From the NCBI GenBank assembly GCA_944325545.1, contig CALVAM010000001.1, positions 1 to 64,000 on the forward strand: a stretch of DNA of 64,000 nt, written 5' to 3'. The position numbers and the translations under genes were made by a program. The first letter of the stretch is position 1. Every line of letters begins with the position of its first letter. Below the pieces are notes generated by a model that was not told the origin of the DNA, searched no databases, and saw only the letters and a program-made list of their open reading frames with translations. Positions 43,964-53,046 of the stretch are shown here, piece after piece. The stretch is from Candidatus Gastranaerophilales bacterium (lineage in GTDB: Bacteria; Cyanobacteriota; Vampirovibrionia; Gastranaerophilales; Gastranaerophilaceae).

Positions 43964-44845
43964 ATGACAATTATATCGATATTAATGGAACCTGCAATTC
44001 TGATAATAACAGTATTTTTTCTATTATTCATAATGACTATTCTTAAAAATTATAGAAAAATAGAGGTAAATTTATGTTCTATCTATAATTTTTTAAAGAA
44101 TTTAAACAAAAATGAACTATCATACAGATATCCTGAATTAGATAAATTTATGAGTTCAAATGATTTTACAAATACTGCTTGGGAAGATTTCAAAAAGGCA
44201 TTAATCTTTCCGGAAAAATTATACATTGCATCACAAAATACTAATAATGATAATTATAGACCTGAAATTTACTTAACACTGGATGCTTCATATTTTTTTA
44301 ACGAAGAAACTCTTATTTATTCAAAGATTAACCACAAATTTATACAAACAATGCCTACATTATTAACAGGCTTAGGGCCATTTTTTACGTTTTTAAAAAT
44401 GGCAATTGCATTTACCGAAGTAAATTTTTCTATAGAATCAAATGTTGGAAATTCTCTAAACGGACTTATTGCAAATATTCAAATAGCGGCACTTTGTTCA
44501 GTATTTGCCGTAGGATATTCTCTAGCATTTATGTTCATCGAAAAAATTCTATACAATAAAATGTGTAAAAAATATTATTTACTAATTCAAAAAGAATTAA
44601 TACGTTTATTTGATGTTGTAACAAGTGAAAAATTCTTAATAGACCTAGTAAAAGAATCAAAACTTCAAAATATTACTAATGAAAAAATCCTAAAATCTTT
44701 ACCGGAAGACTTTGCAAAAGCGGTTTCTAAAAGTATTAATGAAACGACAACGCCTTATCTGGAAAACATATTATACAGTTTAAATAAATTAAACGAACAA
44801 ACTTCTAAAAACTCTGGTGGAGATATTGTTGACAAACTATTTTAG
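43964..44845 (+). CDS. ZorA/MotA-like proton-channel subunit
   Basis: The 293-aa protein has an N-terminal membrane segment (about 5-28), a cytoplasmic helical region, two more membrane segments (MPTLLTGLGPFFTFLKMAIAF and ANIQIAALCSVFAVGYSLAFMF), and a short cytoplasmic tail. The LPTxLTGLGxxxTF segment is as in ZorA and the wider MotA/TolQ/ExbB stator family. The tail is much shorter than the long ZorA tail of Zorya defence systems. Start 43964 follows GGAAGAGAAATCT; an extended -10 box TGCTATACT at 43920-43928 rules out the in-frame ATG at 43919 for that promoter. Confidence 0.78.
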   Translation: MTIISILMEPAILIITVFFLLFIMTILKNYRKIEVNLCSIYNFLKNLNKNELSYRYPELDKFMSSNDFTNTAWEDFKKALIFPEKLYIASQNTNNDNYRPEIYLTLDASYFFNEETLIYSKINHKFIQTMPTLLTGLGPFFTFLKMAIAFTEVNFSIESNVGNSLNGLIANIQIAALCSVFAVGYSLAFMFIEKILYNKMCKKYYLLIQKELIRLFDVVTSEKFLIDLVKESKLQNITNEKILKSLPEDFAKAVSKSINETTTPYLENILYSLNKLNEQTSKNSGGDIVDKLF

Positions 44846-44864
44846 AATTTAAAAAGGATAAAAT

Positions 44865-45554
44865 GTGAGATTAAAACTAAAAAAAGAAGATAATAGCCAA
44901 GATAATATATTTTGGGTAACAATGACAGATTTAATGACGGCACTGGTGCTTGTTTTTATGGTTTTATTTTTTTATACATATATGACCAGTACGTATGAAC
45001 GGTTAGAGAGTGGTATTGAACAACAAAAAGCAGCGGAAAATTTAGAGAAATCTTTAAAAGAACAAAATATTGAAGCTACAATTGATGGAAACAGAGGTAT
45101 TGTAAAAATTTCAGATTTAGAATTATTTGAAATAAACAGTTACGAATTATCAGAAAAAGGGAAAAAATATCTCGATAAATTTGCTCCTGCTTATTTTAAT
45201 TCATTATTCACAAACGATTATCTTAATAAAAATATTGCAAAAATCATAGTACAAGGTCACACTGATTCACAAACTTATAAGGGAAAATTTTCCGAAGACG
45301 AACAGTATATGAAAAACATGGAATTAAGCTTAAAAAGAGCATATTCTGTTGCAAATTATATGATAAGTACTCAATATAACAAAGAGAACGGAAACAAATT
45401 AAGAAAAATGATAATAGTGGAAGGTGCAAGTTTTTCTTCTCCAATACTTATTAACGGGAAAGAAGATTTTACCAAAAGTCGAAGGGTTGAATTAAAGCTT
45501 GTTATGAAAAATGAGAAAAAGCAACAAGGAATAATCCAACAAGAGCGGAAATAA
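44865..45554 (+). CDS. ZorB/MotB-like stator protein with OmpA-like domain
   Basis: The 229-aa protein has one membrane helix with the proton-binding aspartate in VTMTDLMTALVLVFMVLFF (Asp22). A short coiled-coil linker (about 45-65) and an OmpA/MotB peptidoglycan-binding domain follow (IIVQGHTDSQTY, then SLKRAYSVANYM and SRRVELKLV). With the preceding gene it forms the stator pair of a proton-driven motor. It is closer in layout to ZorB than to MotB of the flagellum. No zorC or zorD follows. Its end overlaps the convergent chromate-transporter gene by 53 bases. Confidence 0.8.
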   Translation: MRLKLKKEDNSQDNIFWVTMTDLMTALVLVFMVLFFYTYMTSTYERLESGIEQQKAAENLEKSLKEQNIEATIDGNRGIVKISDLELFEINSYELSEKGKKYLDKFAPAYFNSLFTNDYLNKNIAKIIVQGHTDSQTYKGKFSEDEQYMKNMELSLKRAYSVANYMISTQYNKENGNKLRKMIIVEGASFSSPILINGKEDFTKSRRVELKLVMKNEKKQQGIIQQERK

Positions 45555-46035
45555 TAATATAAATTATAGGATCTTTTTTAGAATTCCAACTCATTAACAA
45601 AAGAACCCCCAATAAAACCATAGCTTTTAAATCTCTGATTTCAGGCTTTAAAAGTCCTAAAGCTACAGAAGTTAACAGAGCACAACTTATTGGTTTTAAA
45701 GTTGCAATTATTGATTTTACATAAAAATTATCACTAAATTTTCTTAAAATCTTGGAAACAATTATAACCAGAAATAGAGAAGGTAACATCTCTGAAGTTG
45801 TAGCAAGAGCAGAACCTAAAACACCAGCTGTTTTAAGTCCAGCATAAGTTGCAACATTTATTCCAACAGGTCCAGGAGTAATAGACGCAACAGCAACCAT
45901 TTGGGTTAATTCATCTAAAGAATACCAATTATAAACCTGAGAAATATGGTATAAAAACGGAATTGTTGCATACCCACCACCAAAAGAAAACAAACCTATC
46001 TTAAAGAATTCTAAACAAAGATGAAGAAAAATCAT
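45502..46035 (-). CDS. Chromate transporter family protein, half 2
   Basis: The 177-aa membrane protein belongs to the CHR family in its short form, where two half-size proteins form one carrier. The box FSFGGGYATIPFL near residue 16 and ASITPGPVGINVATYAG near 50 are typical. Six or so membrane segments are expected. Substrate may be chromate or another oxyanion; real physiological substrates are poorly known. Its start overlaps the stop of half 1 (ATGA). Confidence 0.85.
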   Translation of the reverse strand: MIFLHLCLEFFKIGLFSFGGGYATIPFLYHISQVYNWYSLDELTQMVAVASITPGPVGINVATYAGLKTAGVLGSALATTSEMLPSLFLVIIVSKILRKFSDNFYVKSIIATLKPISCALLTSVALGLLKPEIRDLKAMVLLGVLLLMSWNSKKDPIIYIIISALVGLFLVAFSHFS

Positions 46036-46586
46036 TCTTTATCTCCTTCTCTTGTTTTTTCAATAAATCTTTTATAAACCACTCCCAAAACAGTAAATAT
46101 TAAAATTGTCTGAATTGGAGATAATTTTATAAAAATCAAACCTAAAAGGGCTAACACAAAAATAATATAGAAAAACAAATCCCTCGTAGATTTTTGCCAC
46201 ATTTCTCTAACAGTTAACATAATTAAAGCAATAACAGCAACTCCTACTCCCCACAAAGCTCCTTGAACGTAAGAATTTCCTGTTAGAGAACCCAAAATAG
46301 ACGCTAATAGAACAATGCACAAAAATGGAACAAAAGTAATACCAAACATTGCAACGATAGCCCCCCATTTTCCTCTAAGCTTATAACCTATAAACATAGA
46401 GATATTAGCGGCTATTAAACCGGGTAAAGATTGGCTTATCGCAAAATAATCTATTAAATCATCATGAGATATTAACGAACGTTTTTCAACAAATTCACTC
46501 GTCAAAAGAGGTAATATTACATACCCACCTCCAAGCAATAATGCACCAATTTTTGTAAATATTAAAAACAATTCTATTAATGACAT
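46032..46586 (-). CDS. Chromate transporter family protein, half 1
   Basis: The 184-aa protein is the partner short CHR protein: TKIGALLLGGGYVILPLL near residue 10 and FAISQSLPGLIAANISMFIGYK near 48. It overlaps half 2 downstream and the end of bioB upstream by 10 bases, so bioB and both CHR genes are in one transcription unit. Confidence 0.85.
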   Translation of the reverse strand: MSLIELFLIFTKIGALLLGGGYVILPLLTSEFVEKRSLISHDDLIDYFAISQSLPGLIAANISMFIGYKLRGKWGAIVAMFGITFVPFLCIVLLASILGSLTGNSYVQGALWGVGVAVIALIMLTVREMWQKSTRDLFFYIIFVLALLGLIFIKLSPIQTILIFTVLGVVYKRFIEKTREGDKE

Positions 46587-47494
46587 TTTACCAACTTACG
46601 ACCTAATTTATTAATCAATTCTTCATCTTCTTTAGGAGAAAAACCTGTCGTAGTTAAATAATTTCCTACAATTGTAGAATCTACACAATATTTAAAAGCT
46701 TTTTCAATATTTTCTTCAGACAATCTAGCCTTTTTTCCACCTGCCAATCTTATAGAGGAATTAGGACAAGCTATCTTAAATATTGCCAATGTTCTTAAAA
46801 CATTTTCTTCATCAATTTTATCTCCATAATTTTCAAACGGAGTATTTTTTATCGGCGTTAATATGTTAACAGGAATACTATCCGGATTAATTTCAGCAAG
46901 CTCTAAAGCCATTTCAATTCTCTGTTCAACAGACTCTCCCATTCCGATAATAACACCGCAACAAAGTTCAATTCCGTATTTTTTTACTAAATTTACAGTA
47001 TTAATTCTATCTTCATAAGTATGTGTTGTACAAATTTCAGGATGATATGACTTGCAAGTATTTATATTATGATGAAATCTTACTAAACCTACTTCTGCAA
47101 GTTGTTTAGCTTGTTCTTCATTTAAAATACCTATACTTGCACAACTTTTAATTCCTTCTTTATTAAGAGCCTTAATCATCTCTAACATTGTATCAAAATC
47201 ACTCTCATCAGGAGTTTTCCCTGAAGTTACAATTGCTACCCTATCAGCACCATTTTTAACACTATCTTTTGCAGCGTCAACAACAGTTTCTACTGATAGC
47301 AAAGGATTAGTTTCTATATTAGTATTATAATGAGAACTCTGTGCACAATACTTACAATTTTGTGAACATTTTCCTGTTCTTGCACTAATAATTGAACAAA
47401 ATTCAAATTCACCTTTTAAATATTTTTTAGCTTCACTTAAAAGTGAATCTAAATCTGAGTTATATAAATTTAATAATTCTTCCTTTTTATACAT
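46577..47494 (-). CDS. bioB: Biotin synthase
   Basis: The 305-aa radical-SAM enzyme inserts sulfur into dethiobiotin. The CxxxCxxC cluster ligand box is KCSQNCKYCAQSSHY near residues 42-56, and LVRFHHNINTCKSYHPEIC, GVIIGMGES and SIRLAGGKK are the other family segments. Start 47494 is chosen because TAAGGAGATATTT precedes it; an in-frame ATG 21 bases upstream lies within the preceding gene. No other biotin gene is in the window, so dethiobiotin may be imported or made elsewhere. Confidence 0.95.
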   Translation of the reverse strand: MYKKEELLNLYNSDLDSLLSEAKKYLKGEFEFCSIISARTGKCSQNCKYCAQSSHYNTNIETNPLLSVETVVDAAKDSVKNGADRVAIVTSGKTPDESDFDTMLEMIKALNKEGIKSCASIGILNEEQAKQLAEVGLVRFHHNINTCKSYHPEICTTHTYEDRINTVNLVKKYGIELCCGVIIGMGESVEQRIEMALELAEINPDSIPVNILTPIKNTPFENYGDKIDEENVLRTLAIFKIACPNSSIRLAGGKKARLSEENIEKAFKYCVDSTIVGNYLTTTGFSPKEDEELINKLGRKLVKCH

Positions 47495-47504
47495 AAATAT
47501 CTCC

Positions 47505-48194
47505 TTAATACCCAACGCTTAATCCTGCACATAAATTTATTGATTGTCCCGTAACACCTTTAGCATCATCTGAAATCAAATACTTAACCATGCCTGCTAT
47601 TTCAGAAGGATTAACAAATCTTTTTTGAGGAATACTATCAATAATTTCATCTTTTGAGAATTCACAATCATTAATAGATTCATTTCCTAAATCCGTATCA
47701 ACCCAACCAGGATTTATAGTATTTACAGTTATACCATATTCTGCAAGTTCCAAACCTAAAGCTTTTGTTGCACCTATTAAACCAGCTTTTGTAGCTGAAT
47801 ACAAACTAGCATTAGCTTCTCCCATAACTCCGCTAATTGAACCTATATTTATAATACGTCCCCACTTTTTTTGTTTCATATATGGAACTGCTTTAGATAT
47901 TAGATACAATGGTGCTTCCAAGTTAGTTTTTATGATATGAGAAAGAGTAATTTTATCCATATTTTCAATCGGAGAATAAATATATTCTCCAGCATTGTTA
48001 ATTAAAATATCGATATTATTTTGTTCTATATATTCACCTAATTTTTCATACTCAAATGCTAAATCACACACAAAATAGTTTTTATACTCTTTAAGTAAAT
48101 TTTCATTCCTAGCAGAAACAAAAATCTCACCATTTAAAGTTTGTGCAATAACTTTTCCAATTCCTCGACTAGCACCAGTAATAAGTATATTCAT
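47505..48194 (-). CDS. Short-chain dehydrogenase/reductase (FabG-like)
   Basis: The 229-aa protein is an NAD(P)-dependent SDR. The nucleotide motif TGASRGIGKVIAQTL is at the N-terminus, then NNAGEY, the serine region INIGSISGVMGEANAS and the catalytic YSATKAG, and the ending region NTINPGWVDTDLG. It resembles 3-oxoacyl-ACP reductases. Its stop lies 10 bases before the bioB start, so it may act in acyl-chain or biotin-precursor metabolism, but this is inference from position. Confidence 0.88.
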   Translation of the reverse strand: MNILITGASRGIGKVIAQTLNGEIFVSARNENLLKEYKNYFVCDLAFEYEKLGEYIEQNNIDILINNAGEYIYSPIENMDKITLSHIIKTNLEAPLYLISKAVPYMKQKKWGRIINIGSISGVMGEANASLYSATKAGLIGATKALGLELAEYGITVNTINPGWVDTDLGNESINDCEFSKDEIIDSIPQKRFVNPSEIAGMVKYLISDDAKGVTGQSINLCAGLSVGY

Positions 48195-48250
48195 AAAAAA
48201 ATACTCCCTATGAAAATTATATCATAAGGAGAAGGAATGTTAAGTCAAAA

Positions 48251-48721
48251 TTAAGTTAAAAACTGTGCTTGATAATTGTAGTACGTCATCGTTGCATTTT
48301 GCTCACTAGGTTTATTTGATAAACCAAACACGCTTTGAGCTTCTGTTTTTAACCCTGCAAAATAAGTCATAGCTTGACCATCAATTGCACTTTGACTCAA
48401 TAGTTGAATTGCGTTATTAAACGCAGCATAATCTTTTTCATAATCACCAGTAGCTTGAACTCCTATTTGAGCACATAAACTTGCCCAAGGTATAACTTTT
48501 TGATTATTTTGATTATCAATCTGCTCTTGAACTTGCTTTGAATACTCTGCATACATTGCAGCATCTAACTTCTTCAAATCATCAGTTTTTCCGGTAGGGG
48601 TAATATTAAAATCATCAAAGGCACGTTCTAATGCTGCAGAATTAAACGGCACGCGTCCTAAATATGAATATAGATTTGCACTTGTATAAGAATATACTCC
48701 GTTTACGGTGAAGTTTGACAT
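48251..48721 (-). CDS. Uncharacterised 156-aa protein under a sigma-28 promoter
   Basis: I do not recognise the family. From ATG 48721 (preceded by GAGGTGTGTATC) the protein is 156 aa, soluble, with one cysteine. The first 25 residues are Ser/Tyr/Asn-rich and disordered-looking (SNFTVNGVYSYTSANLYSYLG). The rest is helical. There is no Sec signal. A perfect sigma-28 promoter lies upstream, back to back with that of the 663-aa gene. The two divergent genes are probably expressed together and late in flagellar assembly. Confidence 0.8.
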   Translation of the reverse strand: MSNFTVNGVYSYTSANLYSYLGRVPFNSAALERAFDDFNITPTGKTDDLKKLDAAMYAEYSKQVQEQIDNQNNQKVIPWASLCAQIGVQATGDYEKDYAAFNNAIQLLSQSAIDGQAMTYFAGLKTEAQSVFGLSNKPSEQNATMTYYNYQAQFLT

Positions 48722-48751
48722 GATACACACCTCATATATGATATATAATGT

Positions 48752-48778
48752 ATATCGGCAAATTTTCTAAAAACTTTA
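48752..48778 (-). promoter_or_regulatory. Sigma-28 (FliA/SigD) promoter
   Basis: The minus strand reads TAAA, a 15-base spacer, then GCCGATAT. This is a full match to the SigD/FliA consensus. Transcription would start near 48745, 24 bases before the ATG at 48721. Confidence 0.9.
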
Positions 48779-48898
48779 GCTTTTTTTCAATAAATTTTAC
48801 AAAACTTTACAATTTACCCTCAAAAAGCTTGTATAACAACATTTCTATTTTTTAAAATTTATATATTTGAAGTTTTGTAACAAAATTTTCAAATTTAC

Positions 48899-48925
48899 TA
48901 AAGTTTAGAAAAAAAATGCCGTTAA
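48899..48925 (+). promoter_or_regulatory. Sigma-28 (FliA/SigD) promoter
   Basis: TAAA at 48899-48902, 15 bases, then GCCGTTAA at 48918-48925, one mismatch to the consensus. It shares the leading TAAAGTTT with the other three sigma-28 sites in the window and faces the 663-aa gene at 48989. Confidence 0.8.
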
Positions 48926-48988
48926 AGAAGAAAAAGTAGGATTGTACTGTCAAAATATTAAAAAGAAAATAATGAAAGGAGTATTTAG

Positions 48989-50980
48989 ATGGAAATTAAT
49001 GCACAAAACATAGCGAAGGCTATTAGCGAAGGAAAAATCAGTTATTATGAAGCTCTCAATACCTATAAAGGTATAAGAGAAGAGGAAATTAACGCTGAAT
49101 TAAGAAAATTAGGAGGAGATCCTGGTGCTCCTGTCGACGGTTTTGAAGGAAAAAATTCACCAAAAGAAGAAAAGGTATTATATTTAACAAAAGACGATAC
49201 CTATTATCAGAATAAAAGAGCTCAATATAATAATGAAGCTGTTCAAGCTAAAGCTGATATGAAAAAAGCTTGGGATAATGGCAATTATTTAGATGCAGCT
49301 TTATCATTCGGCAAAGGACTTTTAGCCGCCTATAGAAAAGAAACAACGCCAGAAAATATGAGCGAAGCTATGAGACAAGATGCAGGGTTTGGGACAGTAG
49401 TTAAATATGCAGTAGCACTTGGAGCAGCAGGAGCAGCTTTTGCAAGCTGTGAGTATAATGCATCTCTAATGGCAATAGTACCAATAAGCATAAACAGTTC
49501 ATTAGAAGATGCTATAAATGCACTTCTTTCGGGACAAGAAGTTAATAATCAAATTCTAGCAGCTATTTTAGAAAAAGAAATAAGTAACGGAGCAACGCTG
49601 GAAGATATAAAAAATCTGGTAGGAAATAATACATTTGTCTTGGATGCAATTCTTAATGCAATAACTGAAGGAAACAATCTATTAACAGAAATAAGAAATT
49701 CTATTGATTCCGGAAACGAAGCGATATTAGAAACCTTAATCGATATTAAATCAAGTATAAAAGTAATTTCTGATTTAGTTGTTTCGCAACCAGATTATAG
49801 CAAACAATTAGAAGAAATTAAAAACGCCATTGAAAAAGGAAATAGTAGTACCCAAGATATTATAGCTATGTTAAATAATTTATTTAACGAAGTTGTTAAG
49901 AATGGAGATACACAAGTTGATATCTTAGCAAAACTTGAAGAAATTCAAAACTCTAATAAATCAGATGGTGAAAAATTAGCTGCAATGTTAGAATTATTGA
50001 AAAACATAGATTCTACAACTCAAGATATCAGTAAAAAACTGGATGAAATCAAAGATAAATTAGATTCATTATCTGGAGCAGGTGGTATTAGTAAAGAAGA
50101 TATAAATGCTATTATTGATGCTATTAAAGAAAATGGTGAAAAAATTGATGCAACAAATCAATTGTTAGCAAAAATGCAAGATCAGGATGAAAAATTCCAA
50201 GCTCAAGTCTTAAAATTACTAGCAAATGTCGGAGCTGATTATACAGATGTTCTTAACAAAATATTAGATGCAGTAAACAATGGCAACGCTAAACTAGATG
50301 ATATTACTAAATTGCTTGGTAAAATGCAAAATCAAGATTTAGAATTCCAAAAGAACGTCTTGAATGCTATTGACAAATTTGGCACAGATATTTCAAACAA
50401 ATTAACACAAATTCTTACAGTTGTAGAAGCTGATAAAGATACAGGTAAAAATATTGAAGAATTGTTAAATAAAGTTCTTGCAAATATGGATTCTAATACT
50501 GCTAAAATCATTGATGCAATTGCAAATATCAAAATTGAAGGTGGTGGAAGCGGCAATGTAGACTTATCATCAGTAGAAGCAATGTTAAAAGAATTAGTTG
50601 AGTTAACAAAAGACAACAACAACGCACTAACTAACATCGATGGTAAACTTGATGTACTTAATATAACAACGCAAGCTATACTTGATAAGATCAACGTTGA
50701 AGCTAACAAAAATGACGAACGATTCGTAAAAGTTGATGCCTTTATGAAAGAAGTCTTAAGTAAATTATCATCAGCATCAGGTTATGATGATAGTAAATTA
50801 ATGGAGGTCTTAAGTAAATTAAGCAATATGTTAGATACAAGACTAGAAGAAATTTTAAATGCAATCAAAGATCACGATGTTCACGTAACAGTTGATGTAA
50901 CAGGAAAAGTCACTTGCGAATGTGATTGCGGTAAACCTCACGAAGGTATTCTAGGTGACTTAGAAGATGCTTTAGGATAA
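48989..50980 (+). CDS. 663-aa coiled-coil protein with one membrane segment, sigma-28 type
   Basis: No named family. Residues 1-130 are charged and helical. Residues about 137-170 form a hydrophobic stretch (VVKYAVALGAAGAAFASCEYN then LMAIVPISI). Residues 175-630 are a chain of amphipathic repeats of the type ILxxIxxGNxxLxxI and LLxKMQ(D/N)QDxxFQ, giving a long coiled coil with visible internal duplication near 380-480. The C-terminus holds a CECDCGKPH cysteine cluster that may bind metal. No Sec signal is present. The design of one membrane block plus long coiled coils recalls type III translocators or filament proteins. GAAAGGAGTATTTAG precedes the ATG. Confidence 0.8.
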   Translation: MEINAQNIAKAISEGKISYYEALNTYKGIREEEINAELRKLGGDPGAPVDGFEGKNSPKEEKVLYLTKDDTYYQNKRAQYNNEAVQAKADMKKAWDNGNYLDAALSFGKGLLAAYRKETTPENMSEAMRQDAGFGTVVKYAVALGAAGAAFASCEYNASLMAIVPISINSSLEDAINALLSGQEVNNQILAAILEKEISNGATLEDIKNLVGNNTFVLDAILNAITEGNNLLTEIRNSIDSGNEAILETLIDIKSSIKVISDLVVSQPDYSKQLEEIKNAIEKGNSSTQDIIAMLNNLFNEVVKNGDTQVDILAKLEEIQNSNKSDGEKLAAMLELLKNIDSTTQDISKKLDEIKDKLDSLSGAGGISKEDINAIIDAIKENGEKIDATNQLLAKMQDQDEKFQAQVLKLLANVGADYTDVLNKILDAVNNGNAKLDDITKLLGKMQNQDLEFQKNVLNAIDKFGTDISNKLTQILTVVEADKDTGKNIEELLNKVLANMDSNTAKIIDAIANIKIEGGGSGNVDLSSVEAMLKELVELTKDNNNALTNIDGKLDVLNITTQAILDKINVEANKNDERFVKVDAFMKEVLSKLSSASGYDDSKLMEVLSKLSNMLDTRLEEILNAIKDHDVHVTVDVTGKVTCECDCGKPHEGILGDLEDALG

Positions 50981-51005
50981 TAATTTAGACATATCCAAAT
51001 TTATA

Positions 51006-51037
51006 AGAGCGAATTAAATTAATTCGCTCTTTTTTTT
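51006..51037 (+). terminator. Rho-independent terminator
   Basis: A perfect 10-bp stem AGAGCGAATT/AATTCGCTCT with a 5-base loop is followed by TTTTTTTT. It ends the 663-aa gene. The convergent oppC stop is at 51036. Confidence 0.9.
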
Positions 51038-52076
51038 ATATTCTTTTTTGGGACTTAGGATCCAAGATATCTCTAATTACATCTCCTAGTAAATTAAAAG
51101 AAAGCACCGCAATAAAAATCAATATTCCAGGAGTTAAAAGCCAAGGTCTATATAGAATATTAGTGAATTCTTGTGCTTCTTTTAACATATTTCCCCAGCT
51201 TGCATCAGGCTGTTGAATACCTAAACCTAAAAAGCTTAAGCCTGATTCTGCCAATATATATGAAGGAATACTCAAAGTCATAGCAATAATTACATAACTA
51301 GTGGTTTGAGGCAAAATATGTTTAAGAATAATTCTTAAATCAGATGCTCCAATAGTTTTAGCAGCAGAGACAAAATCTTCGTTTTTTATTGATAGTACCA
51401 TACCTCTTACTACTCTTGCAAACCCTGCCCAACCTATCAGGGCTAAAATTACTACAATCAATCCAAATCGTTGAACACTTGTCATGCCTGTAGGAAGAAT
51501 TGCAGCAAGAATTATTAAAAGATAAAAACTAGGTATTGCCATAACTGCTTCTGCAAATCTCATCATTAAGACATCTACTATACCACCAAAATATCCTGAA
51601 ATTCCACCATATAAAAGACCAATCGGAAATACAATCAAAAGTGATAAAAATCCAACCGTCATAGATATTCTTCCACCAAATAACAGTCTTGAAAAAACAT
51701 CTCTGCCATTTATATCAGTACCTAATAGATATAATTCTCCACCGTCTTGTACTCCAAACAAATGTCTATGCCCCTCAATTTTTGGTAATAGTTTCAAGTA
51801 ATATTTTTGACTCCTATCTTGTTTATAAATTGTCTGCATAAGAGTCGGCTCAAATTCTCGTATATAATTATAAGTATAAGGTCTTGATAAATTACCTTTT
51901 TCATCTATTGTATAGACTTTTGAAGGTGGAGCATAAGCTTTATCCCTATTTGAATAACTACTTGAATAAGGGGCAATAAAATTTGCAAAAAGTATTATCA
52001 AATACAATACTACAAGAGTAAAAAATGATATTCTTGCAAATTTATCTTGAAATAATTTAGCAAAAAATTCTCTCAT
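51036..52076 (-). CDS. Oligopeptide ABC transporter permease (OppC-like)
   Basis: The 346-aa permease begins with one membrane segment and a periplasmic loop of about 90 residues. The typical permease core follows with the EAA loop SAAKTIGASDLRIILKHILPQ near 235. It belongs to the DppC/OppC family of peptide or nickel importers. The start overlaps the oppB-like stop (ATGA). The ATPase genes oppD and oppF are not in this window. Confidence 0.92.
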   Translation of the reverse strand: MREFFAKLFQDKFARISFFTLVVLYLIILFANFIAPYSSSYSNRDKAYAPPSKVYTIDEKGNLSRPYTYNYIREFEPTLMQTIYKQDRSQKYYLKLLPKIEGHRHLFGVQDGGELYLLGTDINGRDVFSRLLFGGRISMTVGFLSLLIVFPIGLLYGGISGYFGGIVDVLMMRFAEAVMAIPSFYLLIILAAILPTGMTSVQRFGLIVVILALIGWAGFARVVRGMVLSIKNEDFVSAAKTIGASDLRIILKHILPQTTSYVIIAMTLSIPSYILAESGLSFLGLGIQQPDASWGNMLKEAQEFTNILYRPWLLTPGILIFIAVLSFNLLGDVIRDILDPKSQKRI

Positions 52077-53044
52077 TTTGTCCCCCTAACTCTAGGATCA
52101 GTAAGCATTAATAAAATATCAGCCAAAAGATTTCCTAAAATAAGCATAATTGTCCCCATCATCAAAGATGCCATAACAAGATTAATATCTGATTTCATAA
52201 CAGCTTCTAGTATTAATCGTCCAAGACCGGGATACTGAAATACATATTCAGTAAGAGCAGCTCCACTTAACAGTCCTGCAAATTCGAAGCCTAATAGAGT
52301 TATCATAGGATTTATTGCATTTCTAAGAGCGTGCTTAAAAATAACCTTAAATTCACTTAGCCCTTTAGCTCTTGCAAATTTTACATAATCACTATCCAAA
52401 ACTTCAAGCATATTAGCTCTCATCTGTCTTTGTAATCCGCTTAAAGATATCGTAAATAAAACAACGGTTGGTAATACTAAATGTTTTGCTAAATCAAAAA
52501 ACTTCCCTATTAAAGAAAGTTCATTAAAATTATAGCTAGTAAGTCCTCCCACAGGAAACCAACCTGTCTTTACTGCAAAAATTAACAATAATATTGCAAA
52601 GAAAAAAGAAGGAATTGCCATTCCAATACTTGAGATAACAGTTAATACTCTATCAAAAACTGTTTCTTTTTTCACTGCTGCAAAAATTCCAAGCGGAATT
52701 CCTACTATCCATGTCATAAAAATTACAATTGATGTTAATAAAAGAGTATTAGGAATTCTTTCTTTTAATTTAGTTGAAACTTTTTCGCCAGCAGAAGTAT
52801 AACCCAAATCACCTTTAAGAAAAGACTTAGCCCAAGAAACATACTGAATATAAATAGGCTTATCTAAATTTAAACGCTTAATTTCCTTATCTAAAGTTTC
52901 TTGAGATATCGAAGGATTTAATCTCAATTCTGCCAATGGATCAATTGGAGCAAGACGAATTATAAAAAAACTAATAATTGATACTATTATTAAAAGTGGT
53001 ATCACTTGCAATATTCTTTTTGATATATATTTAAAAAACTCCAT
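52073..53044 (-). CDS. Oligopeptide ABC transporter permease (OppB-like)
   Basis: The 323-aa permease has the OppB/DppB layout with six membrane segments and the EAA loop KFARAKGLSEFKVIFKHALRNA near 222. The N-terminal segment FIIRLAPIDPLAE is family-typical. It forms the channel with the OppC-like protein made from the overlapping downstream gene. Confidence 0.93.
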   Translation of the reverse strand: MEFFKYISKRILQVIPLLIIVSIISFFIIRLAPIDPLAELRLNPSISQETLDKEIKRLNLDKPIYIQYVSWAKSFLKGDLGYTSAGEKVSTKLKERIPNTLLLTSIVIFMTWIVGIPLGIFAAVKKETVFDRVLTVISSIGMAIPSFFFAILLLIFAVKTGWFPVGGLTSYNFNELSLIGKFFDLAKHLVLPTVVLFTISLSGLQRQMRANMLEVLDSDYVKFARAKGLSEFKVIFKHALRNAINPMITLLGFEFAGLLSGAALTEYVFQYPGLGRLILEAVMKSDINLVMASLMMGTIMLILGNLLADILLMLTDPRVRGTK

Positions 53045-53046
53045 TT

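Noticed and set aside
43964-45554. A complete Zorya defence system
   Set aside because: Only the two motor-like subunits are present; no ZorC, ZorD or ZorE, and the ZorA-like tail is short. Kept only as an orphan pair.
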